A stretch of DNA of 12,199 nucleotides from Acetofilamentum sp. (GTDB lineage Bacteria > Bacteroidota > Bacteroidia > Bacteroidales > JAFGUD01): positions 1 through 12,199 of the forward strand of contig DYKL01000072.1 in the NCBI GenBank assembly GCA_020722645.1, read 5' to 3'. Below, piece after piece: positions 1-7,325 of this stretch (its first letter is position 1; every line of letters starts with the position of its first letter). A program made the translations under genes and the position numbers. The notes under the pieces were generated by a model that did not search any database, was not told the DNA's origin, and was given only the letters and a program-made list of their open reading frames with translations.

Positions 1-63
1 TTGTATTTTAAAAACAATAACAATTACAGTTGAAGATAATATGCTTAAAATTAAATAAATCAT
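1..63 (-). CDS. Partial N-terminus of a membrane protein, probably an EamA/DMT-family transporter
   Basis: On the minus strand an ATG at 63-61 opens a frame that stays open for 21 codons to the window edge. The peptide begins MIYLILSILSSTVIV and is almost entirely hydrophobic, as expected for a first transmembrane helix. From memory, this opening resembles the first helix of Bacteroidota EamA (drug/metabolite transporter) proteins, but 21 residues cannot prove a family. A TAnnTTTG promoter element on the same strand lies just upstream (88-81), giving the same short spacing to the start codon seen for two other genes here. The gene would be divergent from the outer-membrane protein at 198. It could also be a chance open frame, since short AT-rich frames are often hydrophobic. 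Confidence 0.45.
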   Translation of the reverse strand, partial: MIYLILSILSSTVIVIVFKIQ

Positions 64-80
64 AACATAATTTTGGCTTG

Positions 81-88
81 CAAAAATA
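81..88 (-). promoter_or_regulatory. Bacteroidota-type -7 element for the leftward gene
   Basis: Read on the minus strand, 88-81 is TATTTTTG, an exact match to the Bacteroidota -7 consensus TAnnTTTG. Its 3' end is 17 bases before the ATG at 63. No TTG lies at the preferred 17-23 bp upstream; the nearest is at 102-100, which is too close, so the -33 half is weak or absent. Confidence 0.4.
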
Positions 89-151
89 TAAATTTAAAAC
101 AATACCGATTTTATTTGCCTATGATTATTCTTCGGCAATTTTAAAAACGGT

Positions 152-183
152 TTTGTTATTCAATTAAAAAAAAATTATCTTTG
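152..183 (+). promoter_or_regulatory. Bacteroidota-type promoter for the metallopeptidase/barrel gene
   Basis: A -33 TTTG at 152-155 and an exact -7 TATCTTTG at 176-183 are separated by 20 bp, within the range described for Bacteroidota housekeeping promoters. Transcription would start near 188-191, leaving a leader of only about 7-10 bases before the ATG at 198. No Shine-Dalgarno is present; the leader is almost all A, which is usual for translation starts in this phylum. Confidence 0.65.
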
Positions 184-197
184 TTCAAAAAAATAAA

Positions 198-3035
198 ATG
201 AACAAGTTATATTTATTGGTTATTTGTTTTGCCATTTCAGTAGTGTCATATTCTCAAAATCGTCCTTCTGTAAAATGGGAGAAAATTGAAACTGAACATT
301 TCAGAGTAATTTTTCCGCAAGAAATTGAAGGATATGCCAAAGAAACTGCGTATATGATGGATACCATTTACAAAAAAGACACGAAAATTTTTCTTGTAAA
401 TCACCCCAAAAAAGTAGATTTGATATTGCATAATCATTCTGTTGTCTCAAATGCTTATGCTGCACTTGCACCAAGATATATGGCTTGGTATCTTACACCT
501 CCTTCATCACCATCGGTTACATTAAGTCCATGGAATAAAACATTAGGCATTCATGAATTCAGACACATAACTCAATATAGCGTAATGAATCAAGGATTTA
601 CTTATCTTGCGAGTTTGTTTTTTGGACAATACGGTCAGGTTACAATGCAAAATTGGTCAATCCCAAATTGGTTCTACGAAGGCGATGCTGTTTTTAACGA
701 AACAAAATTCAGCAACAGTGGACGCGGAAGAATGCCAAGTTTTTCGTTGCCTCAGAGAACTATTTTATTGAACGACCAGAAATTCAGCTACGAAAAAGCT
801 TTGTTCCGCTCTTACAAAGATTATTATCCTAATCATTATTACCTTGGTTATCATATAGTTGCAAAAACAAATACAGAATTTGGCGAGCATATTTGGAACA
901 AAATACTGTATCGTTCTTCTTTATTTTCTTTCTGGCCCTATACATTCGAACGAAGTATGAAAAAATATACCGGAAAAAATGTAAGAAAAACTTATCGCTC
1001 TACTTACAACGAACTTGATTCTGTTTGGACAAAACAAGTTGAAAGTTTAGATATTACAGATGCAAATATTATTAACACAAAAAAGAAAAAAGTATGGACA
1101 AATTATTTTGAGCCGCAAATAATAAGTACAGACACTCTTTTGGTTCTTAAAAGCGGTTTTGATGACAATACAACAATGTATTATTTGACAAAAGACGGTA
1201 AAGAAAAGAGAATTAAAGAAATTTCAGGTGAAAACATATCCTATGCCGCTGATATTGTTGTTTGGGCTACATACACAGAGCATATCAGGTACAATGAAGA
1301 GAGTTATTCCGATATCGTTGTTTATAATCTTAAAACAAAAAAACAGAAACAAATAACTAAAAAAGGTAAGTTTTTTTCTCCGGAAGTATCGCCTGATGGC
1401 AAAAAAATTGTTGCAATTGAATTTACTCCTGATTTATTGGCTAAAATTGTAATTTTTGACATTAATGGGCAGGTTTTAAATAAATTTGAAATAAATAAAG
1501 ATTTTTATCCAATGTTGCCTGTATGGACAGAAGACCAGAAATCAATTGTTTTTCTACAGACATCTGTTGATGGCGAAAGTATGAATATTTTAGATGTACA
1601 ATCAGGCGAAATTAAAACATTGATTGAACCGCAGTGGATTAAGTTTGATAAACCGATTTGTTACGATAATTTTGTTTTGTTCAATTATGATTTTTCTGGA
1701 ATTACAAACATTTATGCAATTGATATTAAAACAAAAGAAATTTTTCAGGTTACATCACGAAAATTTGCTGCAAATCAGGCAGTTGTGGATAAAATATCTA
1801 AAAAAATATATTTTACCGATTATAATCTAAATGGTTTTGATATTGCTCAAATGGACTATAATCAGGCGGAATGGAAAAAAATTGACAGTAAAAACGCTTT
1901 TGTTTTTGAATATTTCAGAGGCAAACAAACAGACAGCTTAATTGAAAATATTGATATTTCTTTCGCTAAAAATGTGCCGGATACATATCAGCCTGAAAAG
2001 TACAATCAACTCAAAGGCTTATTTAATTTTCACAGTTGGGGAGTAAATACAGACGGAATAAATAATTATGTTCAGCTTTTTTCTGACAATACAATAAATA
2101 CAATGTCGCTTGAGGCTTCTGTTTACGGAAATTACTATAATAAAACATTGATGAGTGCTTTAAGACTGCAGTACAAAAAGTATTTCCCCGTTTTTTCAGT
2201 TAGTGCAGAAGGTGGTCAAAAAGGTAAAATTTATGATAATGATAAAGTTTATGATTCTTTGGAAAACTGGTCTCATAAAACTTTGAATTTTGGTATAAAC
2301 GTTCCGTTAAATTTGTCAAAAAACATTCATTACCGATATTTGGATTTTGCATTTTCTTCTGCTTTTGTTAATATGAATAATTTTCAAGGGGATTTTTACG
2401 ACAACTTGGAGCTTGATTACACTCAACTTTTTACTTATGGCGGAAGTGTCAGTTTTACAAATCGCAGATATATGAATTATCGTGATTTGCTGCCAAGTTT
2501 CGGACAAACTTTTTATTTTAGTTACGATAAAGTGCCACGGATATTCAATTTAAGAGGAGAACAATTATTTGCTTCTGCAACATTTTATTTTCCAGGAGTT
2601 ATGAAACATCACGGAATTCAGATAATTCTAAGTTACGAAGAAAAATCAAAAAGCTCTCAAACCACTTATGACTTTTCTGAAGCTACCGAAATGCCAAGAG
2701 GTTATGACTATGATTATTATGACAAAATGCAAAAATTGACTGTTGAATATCAATTACCATTGTTTTATCCGGATTTGAATATTCCATATTTATTGTTTGT
2801 TAAACGTGTCAGAGCAAATATTTTTTACGATTATGCGTATCTTACTAAAATTGGTCAAAGTGTTTACAGTTCAACCGGAGCAGAGATTATTTTTGATTTT
2901 AATATTTTACGATTAAATCAGTTTACATTTAATGCAGGTTTACAGACTTCATATTTAATTGAAAAAGAAGAATTTAAGGTGTTTCCTATGTTTATGGGTA
3001 TTGCTTTTGATTTGAGTAAGATTTTAAAAAATTGA
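198..3035 (+). CDS. Outer-membrane protein: gluzincin-like metallopeptidase, TolB-like propeller and beta-barrel
   Basis: The 945-residue product starts with a signal peptide (about residues 1-20, cleavage near VVSYSQ). Residues 21-280 hold a peptidase-MA-like domain: HEFRH at 119-123 is a complete HExxH zinc motif. WFYEGDAVFNE at 158-168 supplies the likely third ligand, E161, in the gluzincin EGxA context 38 residues downstream, so the catalytic residues look intact. Residues about 300-565 contain repeated beta-strand blocks like TolB/PD40 propellers, for example SPEVSPDGKKIVAIE near 394-408. Residues about 600-945 are alternating, aromatic-rich strands typical of an outer-membrane barrel. 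I infer a protein anchored in the outer membrane by its barrel, with the peptidase and propeller in the periplasm or at the surface. Substrate is unknown. It appears monocistronic, with its own promoter. A non-proteolytic role using the zincin fold for binding is possible. Confidence 0.8.
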   Translation: MNKLYLLVICFAISVVSYSQNRPSVKWEKIETEHFRVIFPQEIEGYAKETAYMMDTIYKKDTKIFLVNHPKKVDLILHNHSVVSNAYAALAPRYMAWYLTPPSSPSVTLSPWNKTLGIHEFRHITQYSVMNQGFTYLASLFFGQYGQVTMQNWSIPNWFYEGDAVFNETKFSNSGRGRMPSFSLPQRTILLNDQKFSYEKALFRSYKDYYPNHYYLGYHIVAKTNTEFGEHIWNKILYRSSLFSFWPYTFERSMKKYTGKNVRKTYRSTYNELDSVWTKQVESLDITDANIINTKKKKVWTNYFEPQIISTDTLLVLKSGFDDNTTMYYLTKDGKEKRIKEISGENISYAADIVVWATYTEHIRYNEESYSDIVVYNLKTKKQKQITKKGKFFSPEVSPDGKKIVAIEFTPDLLAKIVIFDINGQVLNKFEINKDFYPMLPVWTEDQKSIVFLQTSVDGESMNILDVQSGEIKTLIEPQWIKFDKPICYDNFVLFNYDFSGITNIYAIDIKTKEIFQVTSRKFAANQAVVDKISKKIYFTDYNLNGFDIAQMDYNQAEWKKIDSKNAFVFEYFRGKQTDSLIENIDISFAKNVPDTYQPEKYNQLKGLFNFHSWGVNTDGINNYVQLFSDNTINTMSLEASVYGNYYNKTLMSALRLQYKKYFPVFSVSAEGGQKGKIYDNDKVYDSLENWSHKTLNFGINVPLNLSKNIHYRYLDFAFSSAFVNMNNFQGDFYDNLELDYTQLFTYGGSVSFTNRRYMNYRDLLPSFGQTFYFSYDKVPRIFNLRGEQLFASATFYFPGVMKHHGIQIILSYEEKSKSSQTTYDFSEATEMPRGYDYDYYDKMQKLTVEYQLPLFYPDLNIPYLLFVKRVRANIFYDYAYLTKIGQSVYSSTGAEIIFDFNILRLNQFTFNAGLQTSYLIEKEEFKVFPMFMGIAFDLSKILKN

Positions 3036-3164
3036 AAATCAAAAGTTTAAATAGAATTTTATATTGGTTGTTATAGTTTATTGATGTTTTGAATATTACT
3101 AATGCTTTGGTATTTAGTTGTTTAGTTTTATGGCTTACAAATTGTATTAATAATTTGTGTTGTT

Positions 3165-3199
3165 TTTGTTTTATGTTTTAATAAAAAAAATTATTTTTG
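3165..3199 (+). promoter_or_regulatory. Bacteroidota-type promoter for smpB
   Basis: TATTTTTG at 3192-3199 matches TAnnTTTG exactly. A TTTG at 3165-3168 lies 23 bp upstream, at the long end of the accepted spacing. The -7 element ends 17 bases before the ATG at 3217. A transcript from here starts after the GTG at 3157, so this promoter decides against that upstream start. No clear terminator hairpin is visible in the 3036-3160 stretch after the preceding gene. Confidence 0.5.
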
Positions 3200-3216
3200 C
3201 TGATAAATTGGTTGAA

Positions 3217-3678
3217 ATGAAGCAGAATAAGAATAAGATTAATATCAAGAACAAAAAAGCGTATTTTGATTACGAAATTATTGAAAAATATGAAGCAGGA
3301 ATAGTTTTAAGCGGTACGGAAATAAAATCAATTAGAACCGGTAAAGTTAGTTTGGTTGATTCATACTGTAAATTTATTGACAATGAATTGTGGGTTTTGA
3401 TGAGCATCGCTGAATATGAATTCGGAAATCTTAATAATCACGAACCTAATCGTCAAAGAAAATTATTATTGACAAAAAGAGAACTGAAAAAATTAGACAG
3501 AAAAGTTAAAACATCAGGAATGACAATAGTTCCGTTGCAACTTTATATCAATGACAGAGGACTTGCGAAAATGGAGATTGCTCTTGTTCAGGGAAAGAAA
3601 AAATATGACCACAGACAAACTATTAAAGAAAAGGACACGAAAATTGATATGGAACGTGAAAGAAAATACAAATATTAA
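3217..3678 (+). CDS. smpB: SsrA-binding protein SmpB
   Basis: SmpB binds tmRNA (SsrA), delivers it to stalled ribosomes and occupies the decoding site, so that trans-translation tags the nascent peptide and frees the ribosome. It acts in the cytoplasm. From the ATG at 3217 the protein has 153 residues, close to the usual 150-160. Family signatures are clear: GTEIKSIR at 33-40, the NHEPNRQRKLLL block near 74-85, GMTIVPLQLY at 101-110 and the GKKKYDHR stretch at 126-133, followed by the basic C-terminal tail that enters the mRNA channel. The frame also opens upstream at a GTG (3157), but that adds 20 hydrophobic residues unlike any SmpB and would precede the promoter. The ssrA gene is not in this window. 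With a 131-bp repeat-filled gap and no visible terminator, read-through into the sensor gene is possible. Confidence 0.95.
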   Translation: MKQNKNKINIKNKKAYFDYEIIEKYEAGIVLSGTEIKSIRTGKVSLVDSYCKFIDNELWVLMSIAEYEFGNLNNHEPNRQRKLLLTKRELKKLDRKVKTSGMTIVPLQLYINDRGLAKMEIALVQGKKKYDHRQTIKEKDTKIDMERERKYKY

Positions 3679-3679
3679 T

Positions 3680-3711
3680 ATTGTTTCATTGTTACATTGC
3701 TAAATTCTTTA
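3680..3711 (+). repeat. Degenerate 8-bp-period tandem array A (ATTGnTAn family)
   Basis: Four consecutive octamers, all starting ATT, begin one base after the smpB stop codon: ATTGTTTC at 3680, ATTGTTAC at 3688, then ATTGCTAA at 3696 and a more diverged unit at 3704. The first two differ at one position. The array runs into the first palindromic repeat. Function unknown; degenerate octamer arrays like this are a feature of Bacteroidota gaps as far as I recall. Confidence 0.55.
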
Positions 3712-3736
3712 CATACGTTGCATGCAACGTCTCTAC
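3709..3736. repeat. REP-like palindrome, copy 1
   Basis: A perfect 16-bp palindrome, ACGTTGCATGCAACGT, sits at 3715-3730 and is followed by CTCTAC. The 28-bp element matches copy 2 at 26 of 28 positions. Outside the core the left arm is degraded, so the outer stem pairs imperfectly. No T-tract follows, which argues against a simple terminator. A related GTAGAGACG-type palindrome is, from memory, dispersed in other bacterial genomes, notably cyanobacteria. Confidence 0.75.
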
Positions 3737-3746
3737 TCGAAAAAAT

Positions 3747-3774
3747 GTACAGACGTTGCATGCAACGTCTCTAC
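3747..3774. repeat. REP-like palindrome, copy 2
   Basis: This is the better-preserved copy. The core ACGTTGCATGCAACGT lies at 3753-3768 and the symmetry extends over all 28 bp with one mismatched pair (C at 3750 opposite C at 3771). It lies in the same orientation as copy 1, 38 bp further on. The RNA or single strand could form a stable hairpin of about 13-14 pairs. Confidence 0.8.
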
Positions 3775-3776
3775 AA

Positions 3777-3809
3777 ACTCAATAACTCGATAACTTGATA
3801 AACTAATCA
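3777..3809 (+). repeat. Degenerate 8-bp-period tandem array B (ACTCnATA family)
   Basis: Three octamers, ACTCAATA at 3777, ACTCGATA at 3785 and ACTTGATA at 3793, are followed by one extra A and a diverged fourth unit at 3802-3809. Each of the first three differs from its neighbour at one position. The array ends on the base before the sensor gene's ATG, so it forms the whole translation-initiation region of that gene. Confidence 0.65.
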
Positions 3810-6428
3810 ATGGCTCGAAAAAACAAAATATTTTCTTCTTACCGTAGTCGTTTAATGCTGACTTTTACGACTATTTTAGTGCTTATTCTATCTACTGCTA
3901 CTGTCAGTACTTATGTGATGATGCGAAAAAATATCAGCGAAAGAATGTTCTCTAATCTTCAGCACGAATTATTATTAAGCACTTACGACATCAAAAATAT
4001 CATTGACAACAACAGCGAACTTGTTTTGAATTTATCAACTATTCTGAGCAGTTATAACGAAATAATTAAAGACAACCGTCGTACTTTTTTTGAAAATATT
4101 TTATATAAAACAATCGAAGATAATTACGATATTTATTCGGTTTGGACAGTTTTTAAACCATATACAATTGACGATTTGGACGAATTTTACGGTAAACCTT
4201 ATGAAGCAATTACAGGTCAGTTTGCTGTAAATTATAAACGAGAAACCGGCAGAATAAACACTAAAAAAAGCGGACCTGATGATTACACTTTATTGGATAA
4301 TTACATTCCAAAATTTCAACGTAATCAGCAGGTTATAATTCTCGGACCATTAGAAGACCCTTATTGGCAATTAGCAGGTAAATCATATATAATAAGAATG
4401 GTCGCTCCCGTTGTTAACGAGAAACAAATCGTCGGGCTTGTAGGGATTGACATAAACCTCAAAACATTGTCAGAAATTATTCATAAAGCAAACTTCGGTA
4501 TTTATATTTTGGACGATAATTTATACACAATTTATTCAAACGACCCAAACTCAGCTATCGGTAAGAATATTACCGAAACTTATCCATATCTGAACAATAA
4601 TTATCAATTTTTAAAAAACATTGCATCTTACAAAAATTTTAAACAATTTGCACCTCTATTTGAACCTGACGAATCAGTTTATTTCAGTTCATATCCTGTT
4701 TATTTTTCAAATGCAATGAAATACTGGTCAGTTATTTTTTTTCAGTCAAAACAACAAACACTTTCTGCCGGAAAAAAAGAGGCTTTTACTTTTATTATTG
4801 TTCCAATTATTGTATTTGCACTGATTTTTATTACTTTGCTTCTAATTGTTAATAATTTAAGCCGGTTTTTTTCTGAAACAGTAAGATACACTAAAATTTT
4901 AGCACGTGCTGAACAAATAAAATCTTTCAGATATGTTAGAGAAAATACAGAAATGAAAAATATTCAAAATTCTTTACTAAATATTTCTTCTCTGTTGGAA
5001 CAAACAAAAAACTTGACTTATAGTATACTGAATGACAAAAAAATAGATGAAAACGAAGAAAGTTTTAATGATGAAATAAGTAAAAATTTAATAAAAATAA
5101 ACAAAAAATTTAACGAAGAACGAGCTGTCAGAGAGCAACAAGTGAAAATTCAGGAACAAGTAAATATTGTCAGCAACGCCCTTGCTCAAATAAATGCAAT
5201 TCAGCGTAATTATTCAGAAGATATTGAAATGCTGGCTTATGAAACTATCAAATTTATAACTGATTTTACAGACTCGGTTCAGGGTGGGTTCTATATTACT
5301 GAGGAAAACGAATCAGGAAACTCATATTTGAATTTAATAGCTTTTTACTCATACAATCGAAGGATTTATAATAAAAAAACAATAGAATTTGGAGACGGTT
5401 TAGCAGGAACCTGTGCCTTGGAAATGAAACCCGTATATTCAAAAGTTCCGTTAAATTATCTTGAAATAACATCTGGCTTAGGTAAAATACCACCAAACTT
5501 TATTTACCTGATGCCTCTGATTAATCAGGATAAAAATTATGGAATTATAGAAATTGCTTTTTTAGAAGAATTAAAAGATCACCACAAACAGTTTTTGAAT
5601 TCGGTATCCGAAATTATTGCCTCAACTATTGCTACAGCAGAAAATAATGCCAGAACAAAACGTTTGCTCGAACAAACACAGAAAATTACTGACCAGATGA
5701 GAGCAAAAGAATTGGAAATGAATGACCAGATTAAAGAACTTGAGAGTTTAAAATCCAGAAGCGAATTGATTGAGCTTGACAGAACAGCTATGTTAAAAAC
5801 AATCGACAAACTGACTTTTTTTGCCGAATTTGATAGAAATGCTAATGTGCTTTCGATTAATAATAACCTGAGTGAAAAATTACAGATTCAATACGTTGAT
5901 GCATTGATGATGACTTACTACGATATTCTTTTTGTTATTGATTATGAGCAACACAATGATTATTGGGCAGAAGTTCTAAAAGGAAAAACTGTTGAATATG
6001 ACCATAATATTTCACTCGGAAAATTTAACTTCTGGTTCAGAAGCATTTTAACACCTGTTTATAATACAAACAATGAAATATACAAGGTTATTTACTTTGC
6101 AACTGATTACACAGAAATCAAGAAAAGAGAAGAAGAAGTAAAAAAACTTTTGATTGATATTAACGAAAAAGCAGAGCAGATTTCTGTACAGGAACAAGAA
6201 TTCGATGATTTTCTGATTGAATATCAAAATGCTATGGAAGAAATGGAAAATATGAAAAAGAAAGTAAATGAACTAACCGAAGAAAAAAATAATTTTGACA
6301 AGAGTATGGACTTTATCCAAAAAGAATTTCAAAAAAGATCAAATAGAGCTAAAAGAGTTGAAATGAACCTCAAATCAAGGATTAAAACACTCGAAGATGA
6401 ATTAGAAGCATTGAAGTCAAAAGAATAA
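3810..6428 (+). CDS. Membrane-bound Cache-GAF-PAS sensor with no output domain
   Basis: The 872-residue protein has a membrane segment at about 14-37, an extracytoplasmic dCache-like region at 38-322 (block GPLEDPYWQLAGKSYIIRM near 179-197, then VVNEKQIVGLVGIDINL near 201-217), and a second segment at about 325-347. The cytoplasmic half follows: a helical linker (350-465), a GAF domain (about 465-610; FGDGLAGTCALEMKPVY at 527-543), a coiled coil (610-668), a PAS-like domain (about 668-770, ending in a YFATDYTEIKKREEE junction) and a terminal coiled coil (771-872) rich in E and K. I see no HisKA or HATPase, GGDEF/EAL, PP2C, cyclase or methyl-accepting signature. It probably senses a small molecule outside and signals through its coiled coils to an unknown partner. 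The C-terminus is real, because the stop is followed directly by a terminator. No TAnnTTTG element lies in the preceding gap, so it may be transcribed with smpB. Confidence 0.8.
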   Translation: MARKNKIFSSYRSRLMLTFTTILVLILSTATVSTYVMMRKNISERMFSNLQHELLLSTYDIKNIIDNNSELVLNLSTILSSYNEIIKDNRRTFFENILYKTIEDNYDIYSVWTVFKPYTIDDLDEFYGKPYEAITGQFAVNYKRETGRINTKKSGPDDYTLLDNYIPKFQRNQQVIILGPLEDPYWQLAGKSYIIRMVAPVVNEKQIVGLVGIDINLKTLSEIIHKANFGIYILDDNLYTIYSNDPNSAIGKNITETYPYLNNNYQFLKNIASYKNFKQFAPLFEPDESVYFSSYPVYFSNAMKYWSVIFFQSKQQTLSAGKKEAFTFIIVPIIVFALIFITLLLIVNNLSRFFSETVRYTKILARAEQIKSFRYVRENTEMKNIQNSLLNISSLLEQTKNLTYSILNDKKIDENEESFNDEISKNLIKINKKFNEERAVREQQVKIQEQVNIVSNALAQINAIQRNYSEDIEMLAYETIKFITDFTDSVQGGFYITEENESGNSYLNLIAFYSYNRRIYNKKTIEFGDGLAGTCALEMKPVYSKVPLNYLEITSGLGKIPPNFIYLMPLINQDKNYGIIEIAFLEELKDHHKQFLNSVSEIIASTIATAENNARTKRLLEQTQKITDQMRAKELEMNDQIKELESLKSRSELIELDRTAMLKTIDKLTFFAEFDRNANVLSINNNLSEKLQIQYVDALMMTYYDILFVIDYEQHNDYWAEVLKGKTVEYDHNISLGKFNFWFRSILTPVYNTNNEIYKVIYFATDYTEIKKREEEVKKLLIDINEKAEQISVQEQEFDDFLIEYQNAMEEMENMKKKVNELTEEKNNFDKSMDFIQKEFQKRSNRAKRVEMNLKSRIKTLEDELEALKSKE

Positions 6429-6458
6429 AAAAAAAGCCGTTTTAAAACGGCTTTTTTT
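6429..6458. terminator. Bidirectional intrinsic terminator
   Basis: A perfect 30-bp palindrome: GCCGTTTTAAAACGGC (6436-6451) flanked by seven A on the left and seven T on the right. It begins on the base after the sensor stop codon and ends six bases before the rpoD stop. Either strand gives a GC stem plus a U-tract, so it can end both convergent transcripts. Confidence 0.9.
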
Positions 6459-6464
6459 GTAAAA

Positions 6465-7325
6465 TTATCCCAGATATTGTTTCAACATATTGCTGCGGGA
6501 ACTGTGTCGGAGTCTTCTTATTGCTTTTTCTCTGATTTGTCTTACTCTTTCACGGGTCAAACCTAAATGCAGCCCAATTTCCTCAAGCGTCATTTCGGGG
6601 GCATTTATTCCGAAAAAGAATCTTACAACATCTGCCTCTCTTTTTGTCAATGTACTCAAGGCTCGTTCAATTTCTATAGATAATGATTCGTCAATCAAAT
6701 TTTGGTCTGCAAATGGTGTATCATCATTAATAATAAAATCTGCGAGCGTTCCTTCATCATCATCTCTAACAGGTGCATCTATCGAACGATGTCTTGAAGC
6801 ATTTCTTCTTGAAACACTTAACTTTTCTTCCGATATTTCCATCAGTTCGGCTAACTCTTTTTCAGTGGGTTGCCTGTTATGTTCCTGTTCAAATCTGGCA
6901 AGCACTTTATTCATTTTATTTATTGAACCTACCTGATTTAATGGCAATCTTACTATTCTTGACTGTTCAGCAAGAGCCTGCAATATTGATTGTCTTATCC
7001 ACCATACTGCATAAGAAATAAATTTGAAACCTCTTGTTTCATCAAATTTTTCAGCTGCTCGAATCAAACCTAAATTGCCTTCGTTAATTAAATCCGGCAA
7101 AGTTAATCCTTGATTTTGATACTGTTTTGCAACCGAAACAACAAACCTTAAATTTGCCTTTACTAATTTTTCAAGTGCATCTTGATCTCCTTGTTTTATC
7201 CTTCTTGCCAATTCAACTTCTTCTTCAATAGTTATCAATTCTTCTTTTCCAATGTCCTGTAAATATTTATCCAAAGAAGTACTTTCTCGGTTAGTAATAG
7301 ATTTTAATATTTTTAATTGTCTCAT
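6465..7325 (-). CDS. rpoD: Primary RNA polymerase sigma factor (group 1, Bacteroidota type)
   Basis: This is the housekeeping sigma factor that directs RNA polymerase core to -33/-7 promoters of the kind seen in this window. At 286 residues it has the standard Bacteroidota length and lacks region 1.1. The opening MRQLKILKSITNRES is characteristic of the phylum and fixes the start at 7325. Region 1.2 lies at about 16-46, and region 2 at about 51-125, with the core-binding and melting stretch FKFISYAVWWIRQSILQALA at 100-119. Region 3 follows at about 126-206 (including DAPVRDDDEGTLADFI at 183-198), and region 4 at about 218-285 with the helix-turn-helix MTLEEIGLHLGLTRERVRQI at 245-264. It is convergent with the sensor gene and divergent from the lipoprotein operon. 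No good TAnnTTTG element is visible upstream of it. Confidence 0.96.
   Translation of the reverse strand: MRQLKILKSITNRESTSLDKYLQDIGKEELITIEEEVELARRIKQGDQDALEKLVKANLRFVVSVAKQYQNQGLTLPDLINEGNLGLIRAAEKFDETRGFKFISYAVWWIRQSILQALAEQSRIVRLPLNQVGSINKMNKVLARFEQEHNRQPTEKELAELMEISEEKLSVSRRNASRHRSIDAPVRDDDEGTLADFIINDDTPFADQNLIDESLSIEIERALSTLTKREADVVRFFFGINAPEMTLEEIGLHLGLTRERVRQIREKAIRRLRHSSRSNMLKQYLG

Noticed and set aside
3157..3216. Hydrophobic N-terminal extension of SmpB as a membrane anchor or signal peptide
   Set aside because: SmpB is a cytoplasmic ribosome factor, and the extension overlaps the probable promoter of the gene.
3709..3774. The palindromes as a terminator for smpB
   Set aside because: Neither stem is followed by a T-tract, and the two direct copies with shared flanks fit a dispersed repeat better.
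3679..3809. tmRNA (ssrA) gene next to smpB
   Set aside because: The gap is only 131 bp, is filled by repeats, and has no tRNA-like acceptor or tag-peptide reading frame.
4770..5050. HAMP domain or methyl-accepting chemotaxis region after the second membrane segment of the sensor
   Set aside because: The linker is helical, but I see no convincing HAMP motif pattern and no conserved chemotaxis hairpin later in the protein.
6490..6936. 148-codon open frame on the plus strand opposite rpoD
   Set aside because: It is fully antisense to a certain, highly conserved sigma factor gene, and its serine- and leucine-rich translation looks like a complementary-strand shadow.
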